From contig CAYNJG010000001.1 in NCBI GenBank assembly GCA_964397295.1, positions 1-64,000 on the forward strand: DNA of 64,000 nt, given 5' to 3'. The notes beneath the pieces are model-generated. The model was not told where the DNA came from, searched no databases, and worked only from the letters and a program-made list of their open reading frames with translations. This document shows positions 34,173-41,640 of this stretch, piece by piece. How positions within the stretch are numbered: position 1 is the stretch's first letter; each line of letters begins with the position of its first letter. Made by a program: the position numbers and the translations under genes. Origin of the DNA: CAYNJG01 sp964397295. Lineage in GTDB: Bacteria > Planctomycetota > Planctomycetia > Pirellulales > Pirellulaceae.

Positions 34173-35513
34173 ATGAATCACATTCGTCGCATATTCCTTG
34201 GTTTGCTGGTGCTACTGGTGGTAATTGTTGGGCAGACCACAGTGTGTGGACAACTTGTCACCAATACAAATTCCTCCACTCTGGTGGATTGGTGCAATAG
34301 CCAAATGGACGACTTCGAGTCGCTTTATCGCGATTTTCATCAGCACCCAGAGCTGTCGTTTCAAGAAAAGAAAACGGCCGCGAGATTCGCAAACGAGCTG
34401 ACAAAACTCGGTGCGGGTAGCGTTACTACAAACGTTGGCGGATTCGGCGTGGTTGCCGTGATCAAGAACGGCGATGGGCCCACACTGCTACTCCGCGCAG
34501 ATCTCGACGGCTTGCCGGTCACCGAAAAAACAAACCTGGTCTACGCATCGAAAGAAAAGCAAACGTCGGAATCGGGAACCGAAGTCGGCGTCATGCACGC
34601 TTGTGGTCACGATATTCATATGACGAACTTGCTGGGTACAGCTAGGTACCTATCAAGTCATCGAGACGCATGGAGCGGCACGCTCGTCATGATCGGGCAA
34701 CCAGCTGAAGAACGCGGCGCTGGTGCGAAGGCGATGTTGAAAGACGGACTGTTCGAGAAGTTTCCACTTCCCGACTTTGCGCTGGCTTTACACGTGGACG
34801 CTTCCTCGCCAACCGGAAAAATCTCGTACCTCGGTGGCTTCCAACAGGCCAATGTCGATAGTGTTGACATCACGGTGAAGGGCAGGGGCGGCCACGGAGC
34901 GTATCCTCACGCCACCATTGATCCCATCGTTCAAGCTGCGCAACTAGTACTTGCTCTGCAAACGATCGTGAGCCGCGAAGTCGACCCGGTGCAACCCGCC
35001 GTCGTCACCGTCGGCGCGATACACGGTGGCTCGAAACACAATGTGATCGACGACACGTGCCATTTGCAACTCACGGTTCGCAGCTATGCTCCGGAAGTTC
35101 GCAAGCAGCTTATTGCGGCAATCAAACGCATCGCAAACGGTGTCGCGGAAACTGCAAATGCTCCTAAGCCAAATATCAAAGTGACGGAAGGCACGCCGTC
35201 GCTGTTAAATGATCCAGCACTGGCGGCTCGGCTGCTACCGGTGTTCAAAGGCGAGCTAGGTGACGAAAACGTTTTGGAGGCAAAACCGTCAATGGGCGGT
35301 GAAGACTTTAGTCGGTACGGAAAAGCAGGCGTACCAATTCTAATGTTCCGCTTGGGCGCAGTTAATGAGCAGCGATTAGAGCGGTTCAAACAACTCGGCC
35401 AACCAGCACCGAGCCTGCATTCGCCTTTTTTCTACCCCGACACTCGTGATGCTCTGTCGACGGGCATTCGGGCGATGACGGCGGCCTCGCTTCACTTGCT
35501 CAAGAAGAACTAA
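34173..35513 (+). CDS. Exported M20-family amidohydrolase
   Basis: 446 residues from the ATG at 34173, which starts a good signal peptide (RRIFLGLLVLLVVIVGQ, with cleavage near VCGQ); earlier frames put foreign residues before it. The M20 signatures are MHACGHDIHMTNLLG, with metal-binding His and Asp, then GGRGGHGAYPHATIDP, then MGGEDFSRYGKAGVP. It looks like the IAA-amino-acid hydrolase/AmhX group that cuts N-acyl amino acids. Export to the periplasm is unusual but not unique. No partner subunit is next to it. Confidence 0.9.
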   Translation: MNHIRRIFLGLLVLLVVIVGQTTVCGQLVTNTNSSTLVDWCNSQMDDFESLYRDFHQHPELSFQEKKTAARFANELTKLGAGSVTTNVGGFGVVAVIKNGDGPTLLLRADLDGLPVTEKTNLVYASKEKQTSESGTEVGVMHACGHDIHMTNLLGTARYLSSHRDAWSGTLVMIGQPAEERGAGAKAMLKDGLFEKFPLPDFALALHVDASSPTGKISYLGGFQQANVDSVDITVKGRGGHGAYPHATIDPIVQAAQLVLALQTIVSREVDPVQPAVVTVGAIHGGSKHNVIDDTCHLQLTVRSYAPEVRKQLIAAIKRIANGVAETANAPKPNIKVTEGTPSLLNDPALAARLLPVFKGELGDENVLEAKPSMGGEDFSRYGKAGVPILMFRLGAVNEQRLERFKQLGQPAPSLHSPFFYPDTRDALSTGIRAMTAASLHLLKKN

Positions 35514-35518
35514 TATCG

Positions 35519-35884
35519 ATGTTCAAATTCAGCGCACAGAACATTGCCTGGCTCGTCGGATACGTGTTGACCATGTTGGTCATCGTCTATTCCTTGAATA
35601 GCTATCGAACCAAAGCCCTCAAGACCTACGGTACCGAAAAAGCTTCCGCCGACTGGAAAGAATGGCGATCGGCGGCAGAAGAAATGGGTCGCAAGGCGAA
35701 TGTTGACCGCGAGGCTCCAGAAAGCGAGGTTCCACCATCTCTCGTTTTGATGCGCAGCCACTTTGCTGCTTGCCTGGGAATCTCGCTGTTGCTGAGCAGC
35801 TGCCTTTATCTCTGGTTCATGGTATGCGTGCGGGGCGTAATGCGCCCGGTCCAAATCAACGAAGACGACTTCATTCAAACCTAG
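35519..35884 (+). CDS. Small hypothetical membrane protein
   Basis: 121 residues with two hydrophobic helices at about 8-26 and 81-105, and a charged loop of about 50 residues between them. Its ATG is only five bases after the stop of the amidohydrolase, so the two are likely cotranscribed. No family recognised. Confidence 0.6.
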   Translation: MFKFSAQNIAWLVGYVLTMLVIVYSLNSYRTKALKTYGTEKASADWKEWRSAAEEMGRKANVDREAPESEVPPSLVLMRSHFAACLGISLLLSSCLYLWFMVCVRGVMRPVQINEDDFIQT

Positions 35885-36173
35885 TACGTCACAGTCGCGA
35901 AGTTCTACCTTGCACTCCGAATCGTTTTCCCGGCACCGGACCCTACGATTACGGGTCGGCGCAATCGTACGCTTTAACGTTGGTTGCAGCGAGAGTCTGC
36001 CTACACCGCTTTTTACGTGACGCGCAAAAGCAAAAATTTCTAGATTTCTCGACAAGTTTTCATATTAATTTTGCATCTCTTCGCTGCTTCTTCACAGACG
36101 GTCTCGACACTATAACCTTGGATACGCAGGGGCCATGTCGTGCAACAAATGCAATAACGGAGTTTTTGAAATC

Positions 36174-37889
36174 ATGATACGCAATGGGATGCTTTCGCTT
36201 GCGACTGCTTTACTTTCGATGTTGGCTTGTAGTTCTAACGTGATGGGGCAACTTCAAATCACGGAAGTACTTTTCGACAGCAACACTTCACCAGAAGGAA
36301 ACTGGGAGTGGTTTGAGTTGTACAACGCGGGGAATAGTGACGTTGATCTCGATGGCTACTTCTTTGACGATCGAAGCACTGCAGTTGGTCGGACGGTAGA
36401 GAACATCTCAAGTATCGTTGGTGAGTCATCCGTTAACACGGTGGTTCCTGCCCAGACGGCGGCAGTTGTCTACAACGGAGAAGGTCTTGATTTCGACGAA
36501 GCTCGTTTTCGCAATGCCTGGAACATTGCTAGTTCAGTTCCGCTTATCGGCGTGAACGGTTGGCAAGCCCTCAACCAGGGCGGCGATGCGTTTGGTCTGT
36601 GGGATAGCTTTGAGAGCTACGAAAGCGATCTCGCAAATACGGATGCAGACGATGATCTTGAGGTCGCCACATTTGACTCGGCAGTCGTTTCCATTGATTA
36701 CGGTGCCGAAGGTTTCCCAGGTGCACCTGCAGGTTCGTCGTTACAGTGGAACGGTTCCGGTGATTTTCAACTGGGCGAGAATTGGACTGCCAGCGAAGAA
36801 GGAACCTCTGTTTTAAGTGTCGCGACATTTCTTGCTGATACCCAAATCAACGATACTGCTGACGTCGGAAACCCCGGCCTCGTGGTCGGTTCCACTGACG
36901 GATTCAACGGGGTGGCAATTACGGAGATTCTATATAACCCCGCGTCAGCAGAACCCGATTGGGAATGGATTGAAATCTTCAACGGAACAGGATCGGAAAT
37001 CGATTTCGGCGCAACACCTTACGTTCTTGATGATAGGGCCGGCGGTGAACTCTCCGGACACAACATCAACTCCGGATCCGTCGCGGACGGTGAGACTGCG
37101 ATTCTGTTCTCGGTGGAGGACGTGAGTATCGAAGACATGACAATCGCCTGGGGCAATCAGAACTTCATTCCCGTAGTAGAATGGCCCGCGTTGAACAACA
37201 GTGGTGACCTAGTAGGTCTCTGGGATGACATTGATGAGTACTCATTGGACAGTGAAGGCGGTGGTGATCGCACCGCCATAGGTGCAGTTGCCTCTGTCGA
37301 ATACTTAGACGGCGACGAGGACTGGCCGAACGTTGGGCAAGGCAATTCAATTTCGATCTTGGAGCTAGATGAAGATACGGGTTTAGGTACGAACTGGACG
37401 TTGAGCACCGATGGTGATGGCGATTCAGTTTTCGCCGCACCAGTTATCTCATCCTTGCCGGATCACGCTGGTGGCGACCTGGGAACGCCTGGGGTCTTCG
37501 GTTCAATTGATCCGCCAACAGGATTGGATCTCAACGGTGATGGTTCTATCAACGCTGCGGATGGTCCACTGGTTTGTGCGAACGCAGGCGACGATGTCGC
37601 AGCTTTTCTCACCAGTAACGGAAGTGTACAAGGTGACTTTGATCTGGACGGAACTGTTGCGTTCGCCGACTTCCTGACGCTCTCGACCAGCTTTGGCCAA
37701 GACGGTAACTATGGCCAAGGCGATGCGAATTGCACCGGTTCAGTTGAGTTTGCCGACTTCTTGATCTTATCGCAGAATTTTGGGCAAACAGCTGGCGCCG
37801 CGGCATCCGCAGTTCCTGAACCGTCGAGTCACGGTTTGTTTCTGTTTGCCATCGGCGCATTTGCATGTTTCCTGAGAAAGCGACGCTGA
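36174..37889 (+). CDS. Secreted lamin-tail-domain protein with dockerin-like repeats and PEP-CTERM tail
   Basis: 571 residues from the ATG at 36174, which leads into a signal peptide (MLSLATALLSMLACSS, cleaved near VMGQ). Two lamin-tail domains follow: LQITEVLFDSNTSPEGNWEWFELYN near 27-180 and ITEILYNPASAEPDWEWIEIFN near 245-380. Dockerin-like units come at about 445-535 (DLNGDGSINAADGPLVC, DLDGTVAFADFLTLSTSFG and TGSVEFADFLILSQNFG). A VPEPSSHGLF tail with FLRKRR ends it. It should be exported, sorted through PEP-CTERM, and may bind surface polymers. The upstream start at 36135 gives a cysteine-rich false N-terminus. Confidence 0.8.
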   Translation: MIRNGMLSLATALLSMLACSSNVMGQLQITEVLFDSNTSPEGNWEWFELYNAGNSDVDLDGYFFDDRSTAVGRTVENISSIVGESSVNTVVPAQTAAVVYNGEGLDFDEARFRNAWNIASSVPLIGVNGWQALNQGGDAFGLWDSFESYESDLANTDADDDLEVATFDSAVVSIDYGAEGFPGAPAGSSLQWNGSGDFQLGENWTASEEGTSVLSVATFLADTQINDTADVGNPGLVVGSTDGFNGVAITEILYNPASAEPDWEWIEIFNGTGSEIDFGATPYVLDDRAGGELSGHNINSGSVADGETAILFSVEDVSIEDMTIAWGNQNFIPVVEWPALNNSGDLVGLWDDIDEYSLDSEGGGDRTAIGAVASVEYLDGDEDWPNVGQGNSISILELDEDTGLGTNWTLSTDGDGDSVFAAPVISSLPDHAGGDLGTPGVFGSIDPPTGLDLNGDGSINAADGPLVCANAGDDVAAFLTSNGSVQGDFDLDGTVAFADFLTLSTSFGQDGNYGQGDANCTGSVEFADFLILSQNFGQTAGAAASAVPEPSSHGLFLFAIGAFACFLRKRR

Positions 37890-37917
37890 TTGGGAAATGA
37901 CCTTGTTTTTTATAATC

Positions 37918-37951
37918 TGAGAGGGACGAATTCAATTCGTTCCCTCTTTTT
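37918..37951 (+). terminator. Intrinsic terminator after the lamin-tail gene
   Basis: AGAGGGACGAAT (37920-37931) pairs with ATTCGTTCCCTCT (37935-37947), one bulged base, followed by five T residues. It lies about 30 bases after the stop and ends the run of PEP-CTERM genes before the DUF1559 gene. Confidence 0.85.
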
Positions 37952-38059
37952 GGGCGTTAACCCACTGGGCTTCAGCCTGCTCGCCGTTGTCCTTAGTTAG
38001 GTCCTGCCATACGATAAGTGGGGTACAGGCGGGCTTCAATTTCGATAGTCGGCAAGGAT

Positions 38060-39226
38060 ATGAGAATAATGCTACACCGCAATCGTCCCGGTTTCACATT
38101 GGTGGAACTGCTAGTTGTAATCGCCATCATTGCGATGCTCGTTTCACTATTGCTTCCGGCAGTTCAGGCCGCTCGCGAAGCTGCACGACGCGCTCAATGC
38201 ATCAACAGAATGCGCCAGCTCGGAATCGCCGTTTCAAACTTCGAAAGCGCAGTCAACACGTTTCCTGCCGGACGCCTGTCGCCGGATTGGGAAAAAAATG
38301 GTGAAGCGCAGCAGTCCTATACGAACTACAACTCGGTAAACCAAAACGCCGCCATTGGTTCGGAACGCACGGGCTTCAAATCGGTTCACGTTTGGATCCT
38401 TCCGTACATGGAAGACAACGCGATTTACCAGCAGATTGACTTCGAACGGCCACAAGTGTTGCGAATGACTAGAAGCGGCGAGCCCTTCAATATCAACTAC
38501 AACGCCTACGCGACCGCGGAAGACATGTTCTTGTGTCCCAGCGACACAAACACGGTTCGCATCATTTCAGAAAACAACTATCGATATAACTTTGGCGGTT
38601 CTACACCATACGCCGGCGCTCATTCGTCGGGAAACCAAACGGATACTTCGGCGTATAGCTCAGACGGTTTTTCGGTAAAAGGCAATGGAGCGTTTTCGAT
38701 TGGTGAGAGAGGGCTTTCAACCGGCAAGTACATTGATGGACTTTCGAAGACAGCGTTTTTCGCAGAACGCGACAAGGGTAGCGGGTTGAATGCCGAATTC
38801 TATTCGCCAACGCCGAACGACATCATCACGATGCCTGGGCGAACCGACGCTCCTGTTCCACGAGACCAAATGTTCCAGAAATGTGGTGATTACCAGCCGG
38901 AGCTATCGCAGTTCAACTTCACATCACCGGGTCGTTGGCTGCCTGGTTCAGACTTTTCTAACGGCTGGCCATTCGCTGCTTATTCCTCCACGATGTACAA
39001 CCACGTTGCACCGCCGAATTGGGGCGGTTTTGACTGCGGCACGTTCAGTTCGATTCCAGATACCCCAGGCGAACACGCCATCGTTTCCGCGCGTAGTTCA
39101 CACTCGGGCGTCGTAAACGTAACGTTCGGTGATGGTCATGTTGATTCAATTGCTCCTGATATCGACCTCCAAGTCTGGCGTGCGATGGGAAGCCGCAACG
39201 GGGAAGAACCCATTAGTAGTGAGTAA
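38060..39226 (+). CDS. DUF1559 protein with type IV pilin-like N-terminus
   Basis: 388 residues from the ATG at 38060. The opening PGFTLVELLVVIAIIAMLV is a prepilin signal with the G-F-T-L-V-E cleavage box, then a hydrophobic alpha helix. The remaining residues form the planctomycete-specific DUF1559 domain (GYSSNF-like and HSGVVNVTFGDGHVD near the end). These proteins look like pseudopilins, found in high copy in planctomycetes, and probably assemble outside the inner membrane. It starts a unit with the small lipoprotein gene three bases later. Confidence 0.9.
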   Translation: MRIMLHRNRPGFTLVELLVVIAIIAMLVSLLLPAVQAAREAARRAQCINRMRQLGIAVSNFESAVNTFPAGRLSPDWEKNGEAQQSYTNYNSVNQNAAIGSERTGFKSVHVWILPYMEDNAIYQQIDFERPQVLRMTRSGEPFNINYNAYATAEDMFLCPSDTNTVRIISENNYRYNFGGSTPYAGAHSSGNQTDTSAYSSDGFSVKGNGAFSIGERGLSTGKYIDGLSKTAFFAERDKGSGLNAEFYSPTPNDIITMPGRTDAPVPRDQMFQKCGDYQPELSQFNFTSPGRWLPGSDFSNGWPFAAYSSTMYNHVAPPNWGGFDCGTFSSIPDTPGEHAIVSARSSHSGVVNVTFGDGHVDSIAPDIDLQVWRAMGSRNGEEPISSE

Positions 39227-39229
39227 CGA

Positions 39230-39694
39230 GTGACGAAAACCATCGCTAATATCAGTCGGACTAGGTTGTTGAAGTTCTTATCCGTTGTTCTTTTGATCAC
39301 CACTTTCGTTGGGTGCGGAAAAGACAAAACGTACGATCCTGAAATCTTGGTGACTTCACAACAGTCTTACGACCAAGCCATTGAGCAATTGGCGGAAGAC
39401 AACACTGAAGCCGCACTCGGATTACTAGATGTCGCTCTACAACCCGGCGGCGGCCTCACACCGGACATTCACGTTGACGCTCGTGTTAAACGGGCGATTG
39501 TCCACGCGAAACTTGAGCACTTCGAAGATGCTCACTCGGACTTAGACGTCGCTGCGCAAGGGGCCGCAGACATGTCTGCCGTGCATGTTGCGCGTTCTTT
39601 CGTGTTTTCCAAAGAAGGCAAGTCGAAAGAATCAAAAACGGAGATGTCCCTTGCGAAAAAGCTAAAGAAGAGTGCAAAAGCAATCCGCGACTGA
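39230..39694 (+). CDS. Small TPR-like lipoprotein
   Basis: 154 residues from the GTG at 39230, three bases past the DUF1559 stop. The signal ends in LITTFVGC with Cys29 as lipid site. Residues about 45-150 form paired helices typical of tetratricopeptide repeats (QAIEQLAEDNTEAALGLLD, HARVKRAIVHAKLEHFEDA-like). Similar short lipoproteins often follow DUF1559 genes in planctomycetes, so a role in that system is likely. Confidence 0.75.
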   Translation: MTKTIANISRTRLLKFLSVVLLITTFVGCGKDKTYDPEILVTSQQSYDQAIEQLAEDNTEAALGLLDVALQPGGGLTPDIHVDARVKRAIVHAKLEHFEDAHSDLDVAAQGAADMSAVHVARSFVFSKEGKSKESKTEMSLAKKLKKSAKAIRD

Positions 39695-39881
39695 AGGCGC
39701 AACATTATGAGCATGCGTGCATCGACATTCGCAAGAGTTTCCCAGACCGCCCGTGCATCGCGACACAGCCCGCAGATTCCAGCAACCGTCTTGGACTGAA
39801 CCGAGCAAAGCTGCTACGAAGCATTAGTCATCTGAGGCTTGAATAGCGATTCAAGTTCGAGATTTGAAGAGAAGGTATGCC

Positions 39882-41051
39882 ATGCGCCATTATTTAGTGT
39901 CAATCTGTGCTCTCGTATTGCTTGCGATGTGCATGCGGGCTTCCGCCGATGAAGCCCAGCCGGTGGCAGTGCGAAGCTGGCCCGGTGGCATCGTCTCCAT
40001 CGAGACTCAATGGGGGCTGACTGTTTCCTTCGATGCCAAACTCCAGGCGAACGTTGCCAGCAAAGACGGTGTCGACCAGGAGTTGTTTTCCAAGGGCACC
40101 TATAAGCATGTGCTTTCGAGGGCGCCGAACGCTGAGAAACCGACTTGGGCCGAAGTCTCTGGCGACGCGTCCGTTGGTGCGAATGACATTCGCGTAACTT
40201 CGCTGACGCTTGCGAACGACAAGGTGCCTGCGGTGGAGATTACGGTGGACGGAGTCCGAATTGTCTTTATGGATGCCATCAAGCTTCGCGGACACGCCGA
40301 TGAGGTAGGAAAGGATGCCGAGATTGATCTGTTGGTGCTGTCTGCTGCAGATACCGAAGGCTTGCTCGAGCCCTCCGTTGGCGAAGCCGTAAAGAAACTT
40401 ACGCCAGGACAAACGCTGATCAATCTGGAAGATCTGGACCAGAAAGATCTGGATCAATTCGCCAAAACGCTTGGTTCTGATTCTCGAAGCGTTGCACACA
40501 ACACGATGGCACTGTCGTCCGGCAGCGGGGTTTCCGGACGAGTCGTAAAGCTTGCCACCGTCCCATGGGAGATGCCAGAAGACCTGAACAAGCTGTTTGA
40601 GGCGATGGAAAAATCCAATGCAGCCTCGCAGGAAACCTTCGCCAAACTATCCGTCGATCAGATGAACTTCAAACCGAAGAATGGCACACACACGCCACGT
40701 TGGAACACCGAGCACATGATGGGCCGGCAATTGCTCTTCTTTTCGAAGATCTACAAAACGCAGGACGCGGCGATTCCAGTCATGGACTTGAATCCAAAAC
40801 AAATGCCACCAGACTACGAGTTTGCCCATCCCGACTGGGACGGCAAGGAAGAGGCGAGACAGATGCAGCGAGTCAGCGATTTCACCCGTCGCTTCGCTTA
40901 CCTTCTCGATGGAATGGATGTGGACAAGAAAGCGCCGGGCAGCCGCTGGCCATCCCTGCGAGCATTGCTCCGGCAGATGGAGCGTCACTACAAGGAGCAT
41001 ACCGGCAATACGGTCAAGAAGTTCGAGCTTCCCGGCTGGCCGCAATCCTGA
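39882..41051 (+). CDS. Exported protein with C-terminal DinB-like domain
   Basis: 389 residues from the ATG at 39882, with AGAAGG six bases before it. A signal peptide covers about 1-24 (SICALVLLAMCMRASA). Residues 25-230 are beta-rich and of unknown type. From about 240 to the end, the sequence looks like a DinB four-helix bundle with a metal-ligand pattern: H in RWNTEHMMGRQL and H-x-x-x-H in MERHYKEHTGN. DinB domains are usually cytoplasmic metal-binding enzymes, so finding one on an exported protein is odd. Function unknown. Confidence 0.65.
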   Translation: MRHYLVSICALVLLAMCMRASADEAQPVAVRSWPGGIVSIETQWGLTVSFDAKLQANVASKDGVDQELFSKGTYKHVLSRAPNAEKPTWAEVSGDASVGANDIRVTSLTLANDKVPAVEITVDGVRIVFMDAIKLRGHADEVGKDAEIDLLVLSAADTEGLLEPSVGEAVKKLTPGQTLINLEDLDQKDLDQFAKTLGSDSRSVAHNTMALSSGSGVSGRVVKLATVPWEMPEDLNKLFEAMEKSNAASQETFAKLSVDQMNFKPKNGTHTPRWNTEHMMGRQLLFFSKIYKTQDAAIPVMDLNPKQMPPDYEFAHPDWDGKEEARQMQRVSDFTRRFAYLLDGMDVDKKAPGSRWPSLRALLRQMERHYKEHTGNTVKKFELPGWPQS

Positions 41052-41166
41052 ACACTCTCCACTCTCTTCCTGCTCCACTGTGAAATGAACCGCACGATGG
41101 ACGGCACCGAAAAGTCGTTTGCATCGACGTTCGCAAGTAGTTCTTTTTCCGCAGAAACCCGCAACC

Positions 41167-41234
41167 TTCTAGTCGACTAGAACATTTCTGTTGACTCACG
41201 TACTTCACCTCCATATCTTCTATAGGCATAGAAG
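41167..41234 (+). promoter_or_regulatory. blaI promoter with twin TTCTA-N6-TAGAA operators
   Basis: Operator 1 is a perfect 16-bp palindrome, TTCTAGTCGACTAGAA (41167-41182). Operator 2 is CTTCTAT-AGGC-ATAGAAG (41217-41234). Both share TTCTA-N6-TAGAA, and their centres are 51 bases apart, close to five helical turns. A good promoter lies between and across them: TTGACT (41191-41196), 17 bases, TATCTT (41214-41219). Operator 2 overlaps the -10, so binding should block transcription. BlaI-family repressors usually regulate their own operon. Binding is inferred. Confidence 0.7.
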
Positions 41235-41247
41235 GTCGAGATGAAAT

Positions 41248-41640
41248 ATGGCAGAGAAAACGAAACAGCATCCAACAGAATTGGAGCTGCTGATCTTGAA
41301 AATCTTGTGGGAAGAATCGCCTCTTCCCGTTCGTGACGTTCGTTCACGGCTTGCCGAACGGGGCCGCGACCTTGCGCATACTTCCGTCATTACGACGTTA
41401 AACACGATGTGCGACAAAAAGCAGCTGCGGCGCAAGAAGTCCGGCAAGGCGTTTCTCTTTTCGCCGAAAATCAAGCAAGAACGCGTTTCGCAATCGATGC
41501 TTGGCGACCTCGTAGATCGCGTGTTCGACGGTTCAGCATCGGCGCTGATGTTGAGCCTGTTCGACCGATCGGATTTAGATGTAGATGAAGTCAGGGAACT
41601 ACGGCGTCTGCTAAATCAAAAAGCCAAGGAGATGAAGTGA
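41248..41640 (+). CDS. BlaI/MecI/CopY-family transcriptional repressor
   Basis: 130 residues, the normal BlaI size. The winged helix lies in the first 75 residues: ELELLILKILWEESPLPVRDV and LAHTSVITTLNTMCDKK, the recognition helix region, then RRKKSGKAFLFSPK. The C-terminal helices form the dimerisation part. It binds paired palindromes and is inactivated in classic systems by the protease domain of the BlaR1 partner. The next gene overlaps its stop by one base and encodes an M56 membrane protease. A promoter with two palindromes sits directly upstream, so autoregulation is likely. No beta-lactamase gene is nearby. Confidence 0.93.
   Translation: MAEKTKQHPTELELLILKILWEESPLPVRDVRSRLAERGRDLAHTSVITTLNTMCDKKQLRRKKSGKAFLFSPKIKQERVSQSMLGDLVDRVFDGSASALMLSLFDRSDLDVDEVRELRRLLNQKAKEMK

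Noticed and set aside
35510..36055. A 181-residue minus-strand frame over the small membrane protein and the intergenic region
   Set aside because: The plus-strand gene sits in a clear operon position, and the antisense frame has no signal, motif or ribosome site.
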